From Verrucomicrobiota bacterium (GTDB taxonomy: Bacteria > Verrucomicrobiota > Verrucomicrobiia > Opitutales > UBA953), in the NCBI GenBank assembly GCA_005798925.1, contig SYID01000198.1, positions 1 through 8,246 of the forward strand: a DNA stretch of 8,246 nt, written 5' to 3'. A program made the position numbers and the translations under genes. The notes under the pieces were generated by a model. That model was not told the DNA's origin, did not search any database, and saw only the letters and a program-made list of their open reading frames with translations. Below are positions 1 through 6,413 of this stretch, piece after piece; position 1 is the first letter of the stretch, and every line of letters starts with the position of its first letter.

Positions 1-362
1 GGGTAGAGCTTGATGGTGTCGGCGATGCAGACGATCGACGGCGTCGGGCAGTTCTTGGGCGAGAGACCGAGGTCGCCGAAGCCGCGGGAGACCACCAGGC
101 GGATGTAGCCGTCGGTCAGTTGGTTCCGGCGGCAGGATTCGCAGACGATCTCGGCGATCTGCTTCCGGGTCCAAGGCATCTCAAGGCAGAGGGCCTTGGC
201 CGACATCTCCAGGCGCTCAAGGTGTTCGTCGAGGCGGAAGACGCAGCCTTGGTAGAGGCGGATGCCCTCGAAAATGCCGTCACCGTAGAGGAAGCCGTGG
301 TCGAAGACCGAGATCTTGGCCTCCGCCTTGGGGTAGAACTTTCCGTCGATATAGACTTCCAT
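1..362 (-). CDS. ilvE: Branched-chain amino acid aminotransferase, class IV PLP-dependent (N-terminal 120 residues, cut by window edge)
   Basis: Reading the minus strand from the ATG at 362 gives an open frame to the window edge. It begins MEVYIDGKFYPKAEAKISVF and continues DHGFLYGDGIFEGIR (about residues 21-35), the N-terminal signature of class IV aminotransferases of the IlvE type. FRLDEHLERL (about 47-56) and YIRLVVSRG follow and also fit the fold. The family moves an amino group between 2-oxoglutarate/glutamate and the 2-oxo acids of leucine, isoleucine and valine, in the cytoplasm with PLP. The PLP-binding lysine lies outside the window. It is downstream of the ligase gene on the same strand (75-bp gap), so cotranscription is possible. 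D-amino-acid aminotransferase or aminodeoxychorismate lyase are alternative members of the same fold, but the FDHGFLYGDGIFEGIR form is most typical of IlvE. Confidence 0.9.
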   Translation of the reverse strand, partial: MEVYIDGKFYPKAEAKISVFDHGFLYGDGIFEGIRLYQGCVFRLDEHLERLEMSAKALCLEMPWTRKQIAEIVCESCRRNQLTDGYIRLVVSRGFGDLGLSPKNCPTPSIVCIADTIKLY

Positions 363-380
363 GGTGGTGAAAGAGCCACC
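363..380 (-). promoter_or_regulatory. Possible start-site hairpin masking an SD-like sequence of ilvE
   Basis: On the minus strand GGTGG (380-376) and CCACC (367-363) can pair as a 5-bp stem with an 8-nt loop, ending one base before the ilvE ATG. The only SD-like stretch (AAGGTGG, ending 13 nt before the ATG) lies in the first arm. The stem is short and may be chance in GC-rich DNA. The rest of the 363-437 gap is G/C-tract DNA in which I see no clear terminator or promoter. Confidence 0.2.
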
Positions 381-437
381 TTGGGGGGTGGGGCGGGGTT
401 TTTCCAGCCCGAAAGCCCCCGCAAGGGAGGCGGCCCG

Positions 438-1676
438 TCAGGCGGTCTCGCGGACGGTCAGCCTGAATTTGCCCGAGTCCTCGGGCGTGATCAGGTCGAC
501 GACTTCGGCCGACACAGGCGCGCCCAGCATGGCGCAGAGGGTCGGAGTGAGACGGGTGCGGGCCTCCGCCAGGTCGTCGCCGGCGGCTTCCGGCAGGAGA
601 GCAAGATGGGCGGACCCGTCCGCCTGCTGCCGGAGCTGGTAATGCGCCACCCCGGTCACGTCGGCGAAGGCCTGGTCGAGCTGCCGGGTGGTCAGCACGC
701 CGCCGTCCGCGCGGCGGAGGGCGTCGCGCTTGCGCCCGTGGACCAGGTAGCCGCCGGCCCGGAGCTCGACGTAGTCGCCGATCTCATAACGGAGCAGCGG
801 CAGCCAGGGATTGGTAAGCGTCGTGACCAGCAGTTCCCCGACGCCGGCGCCGTCGGGTGAGGCGACTTCCAGCACCGCCGTCTCCGGGCTCGGCCGCATG
901 ACGCCGTCGTCTTCGACCAGCAGGTGCCCGGTTTCGCTGGAGCCGTAAAGGTTGATCACCGGTACGCCGAAGACCCGCTCGATGATCGCCCGGTGGACGA
1001 CGCTGACGAATTCGTAGCTCACGAGGATGAAGCGCAGGGAAGGGAACCGTCGGCCATGGCGCTCGCAGTGCAGGGCGAACCAGGCGCCGTGCACCGGATC
1101 GACGTCAAGGAACGCCGGCGACCATTCGGCGACTTCGTCCGCCATCGCCGCGAGCTTGTCTTCGCCGAGGATGAAGGGGATCCGCGACTGGTTGACGAAG
1201 AGGGTGGCGCCTTGGGTCCTTTGCGCGCGGCTCAGCCAACGGTGCGCGCAGCTGACGCCGCTGCAGCCCGGCGTCGTGAGCACCGCCCGGCGCAGGCCGG
1301 GGTCGGCGGTCAGCCGGTCCCGGACGAAAGGATTGCGCCGGAGGGCCTGGTCTTCCTGTTCGGCCCACCAGGTGCGCCCGAAGATCACCCGCACGCTGGC
1401 GCCGGAAGTGCCCGAGGTGCTTTCCTCCTCGACGACTCCCTCGCGGAGCAGTCGGACGAGCTCCGTGCCGGCAGGCAAGAACCCCTCCGGCGAATGCTCG
1501 CGCAACTGGCTCTTGGTGACGCGCGGCAAGTCCTTCAGCCGGGGGCAGGGCAGGGCGAAGGCTGCTTGCCAGTCGGCAGAGCCGTAGAAGGGGGCGTCGG
1601 CGGCGGCGTACAACGCCGCCCGGGGGACCGCGGCGTCGGTCCGCGGAGGCTCGGCGGTCAAGGTCGGCGTAGACAT
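438..1676 (-). CDS. PaaK/CapK-like adenylate-forming ligase (ANL superfamily), substrate unknown
   Basis: A 412-residue protein with the motif order of acyl/aryl-adenylating enzymes. It has a glycine-rich phosphate loop STSGTSG (86-92), the LYGSSETG motif (243-250), LRYEIGDYVEL (295-305, containing the ribose-binding Asp), HGRKRD (313-318, hinge), and SGKFRL near the C-terminus (401-406), whose lysine would be the adenylation lysine. The length is close to phenylacetate-CoA ligases (about 430-440). The family activates a carboxylate with ATP to an acyl-AMP and usually passes it to CoA or another acceptor. No phenylacetate catabolism genes are adjacent, so the substrate cannot be named. The ATG at 1676 leaves a normal-looking N-terminal tail; no SD is evident. 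It is followed by ilvE on the same strand, which may hint at an amino- or oxo-acid-derived substrate, but that is only inference. Confidence 0.8.
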   Translation of the reverse strand: MSTPTLTAEPPRTDAAVPRAALYAAADAPFYGSADWQAAFALPCPRLKDLPRVTKSQLREHSPEGFLPAGTELVRLLREGVVEEESTSGTSGASVRVIFGRTWWAEQEDQALRRNPFVRDRLTADPGLRRAVLTTPGCSGVSCAHRWLSRAQRTQGATLFVNQSRIPFILGEDKLAAMADEVAEWSPAFLDVDPVHGAWFALHCERHGRRFPSLRFILVSYEFVSVVHRAIIERVFGVPVINLYGSSETGHLLVEDDGVMRPSPETAVLEVASPDGAGVGELLVTTLTNPWLPLLRYEIGDYVELRAGGYLVHGRKRDALRRADGGVLTTRQLDQAFADVTGVAHYQLRQQADGSAHLALLPEAAGDDLAEARTRLTPTLCAMLGAPVSAEVVDLITPEDSGKFRLTVRETA

Positions 1677-1817
1677 GCGATGTAGTAAAATGGTGAACCC
1701 GGCGGACGCAAAAGGCGGCGGCGATTAAACGGCGGAATTATTCCATATCAGGGGTCTTTCGGCGCCGGGCGGAACTATCGGGATTGAACGAGGTCATCCT
1801 TGGTCATAACACCCCGT
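1677..1817. promoter_or_regulatory. Divergent intergenic region between the ligase and oxidoreductase genes
   Basis: A 141-bp non-coding spacer that must hold the start signals of both divergent genes. It includes a locally AT-richer stretch with a perfect odd palindrome GGAATTATTCC at 1734-1744 followed by CATATC. No sigma-70 pair with good spacing could be picked on either strand, so this is called as a region rather than as mapped promoters. Confidence 0.4.
1790..1794 (+). promoter_or_regulatory. SD-like GAGGT placed for a TTG start at 1800
   Basis: GAGGT is 5 nt upstream of an in-frame TTG (1800), but 23 nt upstream of the ATG at 1818 preferred here. If this is a real ribosome binding site, the oxidoreductase has six extra residues (434 instead of 428) ahead of the twin-arginine motif. 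Confidence 0.35.
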
Positions 1818-3104
1818 ATGCGATCACCCCGTCGTTCTTTCCTGCGCAACGCCGCCGTCGCCGCCCTTGGCTTCACGATCATCCCGCGTCACGTCCTCGG
1901 CCGCGGCTTCGTGCCGCCGAGCGAGACACTCAATCACGTGATCGTCGGGTGCGGCGGCATCTCCGGGTCCCATTCCGAGCCGCGCATGACGGGCAAGAAC
2001 CGCATCGTCGGCCTCTGTGACGTCGACGCCCAGCGCGTGCAGAAGAAACTCGAGCGCATCAAGCAGGCCGGCGGCGGCAACCCCCTGACGGCCGAGGATT
2101 TCCGCGAGGTCATCGCCTTGCCTGATGCCGACGTGGTCCACGTCTGCACCCCGCCCCACTGGCATGGCGTCATCGCCGCCATGGCCGCCCGCCGCGGCAA
2201 AGCCGTCTGGTGCGAGAAGCCGCTGACCCGCACGATCGGCGAAGGCATCGCCCTGAGCCGCGTCGTGCAGCAGACCGGCGTACCGTTCCGCGTGAACACC
2301 TGGTTCCGCCTCAACCGCACCAATTATTACGGCGTCGGTCCGGCCCGGGAGATCCGCCGCGTCGTGGCCAGCGGCGTGCTCGGCGGCCCGCTCACGGTGC
2401 GCCTCGCCCCGGTCGGCGGCATCCAGTGGAAGGTCAATCAATGGGTCGGCCGGCCGGATCTCAGGCCCGAGCCCGTCCCGGCGCACCTCAACTGGGACAT
2501 GTACTGCGGCCCTTCGGCGCTCATCCCTTATCATCCGCACCGCTGCCACGGTTCCTTCCGCGGTTATTGGAATTTCGACCAAGGCGGCCTCGGCGACATG
2601 GGCCAGCACTTCCTGGATCCCGTGCAGTATTTCCTCGGCAAGGACGGCGAGTCGCCGGTGACCGTCGAATGCGACGCTCCGCCGCAGGACGCGATGGCCT
2701 GCGGCGTCTGGAAGACCGTGACGCTGACCTACAAGGACGGCACGCGCATCATCCTCGAATCCGAACTCGCCGAGCGTAATCCGGAGAATCCGTTCCTCGA
2801 AGGACCTAACGGCAAGCTCTTCGCCGGCATGCGCTGCAGCCGGCCCGAGCTGCTCGCCAAGGCCGCCGAGTTCCCGCTGCCTGAATACCAGGAGGACGAC
2901 TTCGACGCGTGCGCCCGCGAGAAGCGGCCTTTCGGTTACGGCGTCCATGAGGCCTTCCGCAGTTCGACGTTGGTCAACCTCGCCGCGCTCAGCGTGCGGC
3001 TCGGCCGCAAGCTCACCGTCAAGCCCGACGCCAGCGGCTTCGTCGGCGACGACCAGGCCAACCACCTCCACTCGCCCGCCCTGCGCGGCACATGGTCGAT
3101 CTGA
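1818..3104 (+). CDS. Tat-exported Gfo/Idh/MocA family oxidoreductase
   Basis: A 428-residue NAD(P)-dependent oxidoreductase of the glucose-fructose oxidoreductase/inositol dehydrogenase family. The N-terminus carries a twin-arginine signal: PRRSFLRN (4-11), then a hydrophobic run to about residue 22, suggesting folded export with its cofactor. The Rossmann motif VGCGGISGSH is at 43-52. The family's EKP motif is at 133-135 within VWCEKPLT. The C-terminal substrate domain has WNFDQGGLGDMGQHFLDP (251-268) with a conserved-looking Asp260/His264 pair. Members act on sugars, sugar acids or cyclitols; the substrate here is unknown. The start is either ATG 1818 or, with a plausible SD, TTG 1800; both keep the Tat motif. 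The stop overlaps the following membrane-protein gene by 13 bp, suggesting translational coupling. Secreted paralogues of this type are, from general knowledge, common in Verrucomicrobiota and Planctomycetota. Confidence 0.92.
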   Translation: MRSPRRSFLRNAAVAALGFTIIPRHVLGRGFVPPSETLNHVIVGCGGISGSHSEPRMTGKNRIVGLCDVDAQRVQKKLERIKQAGGGNPLTAEDFREVIALPDADVVHVCTPPHWHGVIAAMAARRGKAVWCEKPLTRTIGEGIALSRVVQQTGVPFRVNTWFRLNRTNYYGVGPAREIRRVVASGVLGGPLTVRLAPVGGIQWKVNQWVGRPDLRPEPVPAHLNWDMYCGPSALIPYHPHRCHGSFRGYWNFDQGGLGDMGQHFLDPVQYFLGKDGESPVTVECDAPPQDAMACGVWKTVTLTYKDGTRIILESELAERNPENPFLEGPNGKLFAGMRCSRPELLAKAAEFPLPEYQEDDFDACAREKRPFGYGVHEAFRSSTLVNLAALSVRLGRKLTVKPDASGFVGDDQANHLHSPALRGTWSI

Positions 3105-3727
3105 ACCTCCAGTCCGCCCGGCGGCGTTTCCGCCGGCTGGCCGTCGTGGCCGTCGCGCTCGGCCTCCTGTCGGCGGTCGGGGCCCGCGACCTGGCCGTCT
3201 GGGGCCTCGAGGCTTCGCCCGTCTTCCTCGTGACCGGCGTGGTCTGGGCCTGCGGTTGGGCTCCGTCCGTCTTCCTCAGCCGATGGATGTTCGTGCACGC
3301 CCTGGTGCTCATCGTCGGCGCGCATTACACCTACGCCCATGTTCCCGCGGGGCAATGGGTCGCCGACTGGCTCGGGCAGACGCGCAACCCTTACGATCGC
3401 CTGGGCCATTTCATCCAAGGCCTGGTCCCCGCGCTCATCATGAAGGAGTGGCTGCTGCGTCGGCGTGTCGTGGCCACCGCCGTGGCCGCGGCCTTCGGCG
3501 GTCTCATCTTCGCCGGGGCCTTCACCGCGGCCTACGAGGTCTTCGAATGGGCCGCCGCCGTCGCGTTGGAACAGTCCGCCGACGTCTTCCTTGCCACCCA
3601 GGGGTTCGTCTGGGACACCCAGGCCGACATGCTCTGCGCCTTCCTCGGAGCGGCGGTCGGCGTCTTCGGCCTCGCCTCCTTCCATCGTCGGTCGTTGGGG
3701 GAGTTCGCCCCCGACTCCCTTGCCTGA
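3092..3727 (+). CDS. yjdF: YjdF/DUF2238 family inner-membrane protein
   Basis: A 211-residue multi-pass membrane protein. Hydrophobic segments are visible at roughly 16-32, 43-60, 64-82, 105-118, 126-150 and 178-196. Family hallmarks are NPYDRLGHFIQG (99-110), YEVFEW (148-153) and FLATQGFVWDTQADML (166-181), all rich in polar or charged residues that would lie in or near the membrane. The length matches E. coli YjdF (about 200 residues). The biochemical role of this family is not established as far as I know, so none is assigned. The start ATG lies inside the end of the oxidoreductase gene (13-bp overlap, different frame), and the next gene begins 12 bp after its stop, so the three are probably cotranscribed. 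Confidence 0.88.
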   Translation: MVDLNLQSARRRFRRLAVVAVALGLLSAVGARDLAVWGLEASPVFLVTGVVWACGWAPSVFLSRWMFVHALVLIVGAHYTYAHVPAGQWVADWLGQTRNPYDRLGHFIQGLVPALIMKEWLLRRRVVATAVAAAFGGLIFAGAFTAAYEVFEWAAAVALEQSADVFLATQGFVWDTQADMLCAFLGAAVGVFGLASFHRRSLGEFAPDSLA

Positions 3728-3739
3728 ACTTTTCGCCTC

Positions 3740-4627
3740 ATGAAACCCTCCCTGATTCTGTCCCTGCTCCTCTCGCTGGGCTCGCTGCTGGCGGCTGACG
3801 CGCCGTCCGACGCGACCTTCGCGGATCTCGCCGTCGAGGGCAAGCGACTGGCCGCGCAACAGGCCATCCTCGACCATGCCCGGACCTTCCTCACGGACAC
3901 GCCTGAATCCAAGGCCTGGTTTGAACGCGTCCGCGCCGTCGCGAAGGAGTCCGCCGATCCCGAGGCCCGGGCCGCGCTCGCGCAGGTGCTGACCTTCGAG
4001 CCGGTCGCCAAGCCTCGCCTGCCGCTCAATCCCCGGACCCCGAACACCTACGAGGCGCCTGAGGGCACGACGCCGGAGACCAAGCTCGCGCAACTCGAAC
4101 GCCTGCTCGACCTCAGGCGTTCCCCCAAGGAATCGCCGCTGAGCATCGAAGAGCTTGTCGCGCTGGCCAGGCATGAGGATTACGCGACCGCCCAGCGCGC
4201 CAACCGGCTGCTGCGTCGTGTCAGCGCGACCGCCGCCGCGCCCCTCCTCTGGGAGCGACTGGCGAAGCTGACGCAGCGTTCGCAGGTCCAGGAGGTCGAG
4301 GACGAGATCCTGCGTCTCCCCGTCTCGCTGGCCACCAAGCATCTGCCCACGGAGCCCGCCGGGACTTCGCTCGCGTCCAAGGCCGCCTGGGCCCGGATCG
4401 CCGCCGTCCGCGCGTCGAAGAACCTGAAGATCCGCGCCGCCCTCAAGGCCTCGCTGCTCCCGTTGCTCAAAGGACCCGCCAACGAACTCACCGAAGCCGC
4501 CTGGGCCGCCGTCCCCCTCCTGTTCGTCGAGGCCGACCGCGCCGTCTTGACCGAGGCCTCGCAGGGGCTCTCCGAACGCCTGGCGCCGAAGGCCAAGGCC
4601 GCGTTGGACGCCTTGCCCGCCAAGTAA
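3740..4627 (+). CDS. Secreted helical protein of unknown function
   Basis: A 295-residue protein not recognised as any named family. Residues 1-19 form a Sec-type signal peptide (KPSLILSLLLSLGSLLA, then AD), with likely cleavage at the LAA/D region. The mature part is Ala/Leu/Glu/Arg-rich and predicted almost wholly helical. A Pro-rich linker (about 91-113) separates an N-terminal helical segment from a longer C-terminal one (114-295). The amphipathic helix pairs resemble HEAT/Armadillo-like repeats, although no repeat unit could be aligned by eye. No cysteine and no catalytic motif is visible. It starts 12 bp after the YjdF-like gene, so it is probably part of the same transcript. It is coding rather than shadow sequence because it has a clean signal peptide, an ATG and close spacing. 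Confidence 0.75.
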   Translation: MKPSLILSLLLSLGSLLAADAPSDATFADLAVEGKRLAAQQAILDHARTFLTDTPESKAWFERVRAVAKESADPEARAALAQVLTFEPVAKPRLPLNPRTPNTYEAPEGTTPETKLAQLERLLDLRRSPKESPLSIEELVALARHEDYATAQRANRLLRRVSATAAAPLLWERLAKLTQRSQVQEVEDEILRLPVSLATKHLPTEPAGTSLASKAAWARIAAVRASKNLKIRAALKASLLPLLKGPANELTEAAWAAVPLLFVEADRAVLTEASQGLSERLAPKAKAALDALPAK

Positions 4628-4646
4628 GCCCGGCGACGCTTGTCGC

Positions 4647-4675
4647 TTGCCGAGAGGCGGGCACGGGCTTGCTAT
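4647..4675 (+). promoter_or_regulatory. Weak candidate promoter giving a leaderless aroK transcript
   Basis: TTGCCG (4647-4652), a 17-bp spacer, and TGCTAT (4670-4675). Transcription about 7 nt further on would start at the aroK ATG (4682), and no SD precedes that ATG. The match to consensus is only partial. Confidence 0.25.
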
Positions 4676-4681
4676 GGACGT

Positions 4682-5251
4682 ATGTCGCCCGTCGCGAACA
4701 AGGACAACTCTCCGAACCTGATCCTCGCCGGATTCATGGGCACGGGGAAGTCCGCCCTCGGCCGCCAGCTGGCCAAGCGCTGGCGCCGGCCGTTCCTCGA
4801 CACCGACGAGATGGTCGAGAAACTCGCCGGCTGCGCGATCCCCGAGATCTTCGCCCGGCATGGCGAGGAGCATTTCCGCGCGTTGGAACGCGAGGTCGTC
4901 GAGCGGCACTTGCCGGAGCACGGAGCCGTCGTCGCCTGCGGCGGGGGCCTGGTCGTGCCTCCCGGCATGGCCGAGCTCGTCCGCTCGAAGGGCATCGTCG
5001 TCACCTTGTTCGCCTCGGTCGAGACCATCCTCCGACGCACCGCAGGCAATTCCCGCCGCCCGCTCCTCAGGTCCGACGATCCGGAGGCGCGCATCCGCGA
5101 GCTGATGAAGGCGCGCGAGCAGGCCTACATGCAGGCCGGCATCGCCGTCTACACGGACGGACGCTCCCTGCAGCAGCTCTGCGTGATCGTCGAGCGGGTC
5201 TACGAACGCGAGGCCCGCGCCCTGCTCAAGTCCCGCCCGAAGCCGGAATAG
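4682..5251 (+). CDS. aroK: Shikimate kinase
   Basis: A 189-residue P-loop kinase that phosphorylates shikimate to shikimate 3-phosphate in chorismate synthesis (cytoplasm). The Walker A motif is GFMGTGKS (17-24). The DTD pair (Asp40, Asp42) matches the Mg2+/shikimate-binding aspartates. FRALE (65-69) supplies the substrate-binding arginine, ACGGGLV (85-91) is the family Gly-rich shikimate loop, and RRPLL (125-129) is the LID arginine region. The length is typical for AroK (170-190). An in-frame TTG at 4640 would add 14 residues, but the ATG at 4682 gives a standard short N-terminus. The gene lies 54 bp after the secreted-protein gene on the same strand. Its 3' end overlaps the convergent aat gene by 26 bp. 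A DAHP synthase of the same pathway is encoded about 2.7 kb to the right. Confidence 0.95.
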   Translation: MSPVANKDNSPNLILAGFMGTGKSALGRQLAKRWRRPFLDTDEMVEKLAGCAIPEIFARHGEEHFRALEREVVERHLPEHGAVVACGGGLVVPPGMAELVRSKGIVVTLFASVETILRRTAGNSRRPLLRSDDPEARIRELMKAREQAYMQAGIAVYTDGRSLQQLCVIVERVYEREARALLKSRPKPE

Positions 5252-5918
5252 GCCCGAAGGCGTCGCCGGCCGGCGGCTGGTCGCGGAACAGCCGCACGGC
5301 CTCGAGGAATTCCGCGCGGTCGGCCGCGAACGCCCCGAGGCTGGCCAGGTGCGGCGTCGGCATCTGGCAGTCGATCAGGAAGTACTCGCAGGCGCGCAGG
5401 CGCGCGACGAGCGTCGCGAAGCCGACCTTGGAGGCGTCGGCCCGTAGGTGGAACATCGATTCGCCGTGGAAGAGCCGGCCGAGGGCGACCCCGTAAAGTC
5501 CGCCGACCAGTTCGCCCTCCCAGCTGACCTCGACGCTGTGGGCGAAACCCCGCCGATGCAGCTCGCAGTAGGCCGCGATCATCTCCTCGGTGATCCAGGT
5601 GCCGTCCTGACCGGGCCGCGGGACTTCGGCGCACCGGCGCATCACCGTCTCGAAGCCGAGGTCGAACGTCACCGACCAGCCGGGCTTGCGCATGGTCTTG
5701 CGGAGGCTGTCGGTCAGACGGAAATCAGCCGGCCGCATGACGAAGCGCGGGTCGGGACACCACCATTTGACAGGCTCGCCGGCCGAATACCAAGGGAACA
5801 CGCCGGCGCGGTAGGCCGCGATCAAGCTGGCCGCATCCAGTTCGCCGCCGCGGGCCAAGGGGGCGCGCGCGGGGGCTTTCGACGGATCGCCGCGGGTCCA
5901 TTCCTGCATCGCCGTCAT
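5226..5918 (-). CDS. aat: Leucyl/phenylalanyl-tRNA-protein transferase
   Basis: A 230-residue protein (E. coli Aat is 234) that transfers Leu or Phe from charged tRNA to proteins with N-terminal Arg or Lys, marking them for ClpS/ClpAP degradation. The characteristic blocks are present in order: AAYRAGVFPWYS (34-45), VKWWCPDPRFV (50-60), GTWITEEMIAAY (106-117), HSVEVSWEGELVGGLYGV (127-144), LFHGESMF (149-156) and LIDCQMPTPHLASLGA (181-196). The open frame continues far upstream to 6353, but that part overlaps the HTH gene and has no Aat similarity, so the ATG at 5918 was chosen. ATG 5909 is an alternative. The gene follows the HTH gene by 29 bp and is likely cotranscribed with it. No SD is visible. 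Confidence 0.95.
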   Translation of the reverse strand: MTAMQEWTRGDPSKAPARAPLARGGELDAASLIAAYRAGVFPWYSAGEPVKWWCPDPRFVMRPADFRLTDSLRKTMRKPGWSVTFDLGFETVMRRCAEVPRPGQDGTWITEEMIAAYCELHRRGFAHSVEVSWEGELVGGLYGVALGRLFHGESMFHLRADASKVGFATLVARLRACEYFLIDCQMPTPHLASLGAFAADRAEFLEAVRLFRDQPPAGDAFGPIPASGGT

Positions 5919-5947
5919 TTTCGGCGGAGCGGGGAGGACGCGCAAGG

Positions 5948-6283
5948 TCAGTCCTTGGTGATGTTGTAGACCGACGGGATGGAGATGCCGAGTTCGGCGG
6001 CGATCTCCCGGACCGGGGCGCCTTTCTTGCGCATCGCCTGGGCCTTGGCGCGCATGCCGTCCGAGATCTGGGCGCGGGCGCGGTTGGGACGGGAGAGCAG
6101 CTTGATGAGGCGCTTCGCCAATTCGGGTTTGGAGAGGGAGGCGACTTCGCGGGCGATCAGCGTCTGGCGCTCGCTGTGTTCGTCTTCCCAGGCCTGCACG
6201 GCCAGGTCGCGGGCCTTGGACAGCGCGGCGCGGACATAGGCGTCCTTCGAGGTGAAGGCGGAGGGGTCGAGGTCGATTTTCAT
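5948..6283 (-). CDS. Small helix-turn-helix protein, probable DNA-binding regulator
   Basis: A 111-residue basic protein. The C-terminal third (about 79-109) reads as a resolvase/Hin-type helix-turn-helix: an AKAQAMRKKG helix, then APVREIAAELGI, a turn, and SIPSVYNITK as recognition helix. The N-terminal two thirds are helical and charged (for example AREVASLSKPELAKRLIKLL, 44-63), with no recognisable recombinase catalytic domain. It is therefore a stand-alone HTH protein rather than an invertase. It sits 29 bp upstream of aat on the same strand, and an AT-rich spacer with an inverted repeat precedes its start. Target and function are unknown; autoregulation and control of aat are the simplest guesses. 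Confidence 0.72.
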   Translation of the reverse strand: MKIDLDPSAFTSKDAYVRAALSKARDLAVQAWEDEHSERQTLIAREVASLSKPELAKRLIKLLSRPNRARAQISDGMRAKAQAMRKKGAPVREIAAELGISIPSVYNITKD

Positions 6284-6413
6284 GGAAGGTGCGGTGGCGG
6301 AGGCTGAGTCGGACCCGTCGAGGGATTAGACGACGTCCAGCCAGCGATTCCAAGATTTTATAATATTCGGGTTTGTCAAACTTTGGTAAAAGTTTTTCAC
6401 CCTAGCGTCCGTT
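6284..6413 (-). promoter_or_regulatory. AT-rich intergenic region, likely promoter of the HTH-aat unit
   Basis: A 130-bp gap in otherwise GC-rich DNA, with a conspicuous AT-rich core around 6350-6400. On the minus strand a perfect TTGACA (6379-6374) is followed by TAAAAT (6360-6355), but the spacer is only 13 bp instead of about 17. The exact promoter is therefore uncertain. No GC-rich stem with a U-run typical of an intrinsic terminator for nadA is visible here. Confidence 0.4.
6378..6395. repeat. 18-bp perfect inverted repeat, candidate operator
   Basis: The plus strand reads AAACTTT-GGTA-AAAGTTT: two 7-bp arms and a 4-bp centre. It overlaps the TTGACA -35-like box (6374-6379) upstream of the HTH gene, where a repressor would block transcription. 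It is too AT-rich to be a stable RNA hairpin, so an operator is favoured over a terminator. Confidence 0.4.

Noticed and set aside
120..860. Plus-strand frame of 246 residues across ilvE and the ligase end
   Set aside because: It crosses two minus-strand genes and their gap and has no recognisable domain.
924..1685. Plus-strand frame of 253 residues opposite the ligase
   Set aside because: It is antisense to a gene with intact adenylation motifs; no motifs or plausible start signals of its own.
1824..3071. A 415-residue minus-strand open frame opposite the Gfo/Idh/MocA gene
   Set aside because: It is the exact antisense of a gene with clear Rossmann and EKP motifs; composition is artefactual (Ala/Asp/Glu/His-rich) and no domain is visible.
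2936..4921. A 661-residue open frame on the minus strand opposite the oxidoreductase end, YjdF, the secreted protein and aroK
   Set aside because: It spans four well-supported plus-strand genes and their gaps, has Gly/Arg/Glu-rich low-complexity composition typical of antisense frames in GC-rich DNA, and shows no family motif.
5919..6353. N-terminal extension of the aat frame (to 375 residues)
   Set aside because: The added residues are Arg/Pro-rich, overlap the HTH gene in another frame, and exceed the normal Aat length; Aat similarity begins only near the ATG at 5918.
6350..6365. TATAAT on the plus strand at 6359-6364 as a plus-strand promoter
   Set aside because: There is no -35-like box at a workable distance and no plus-strand gene follows before 7989.
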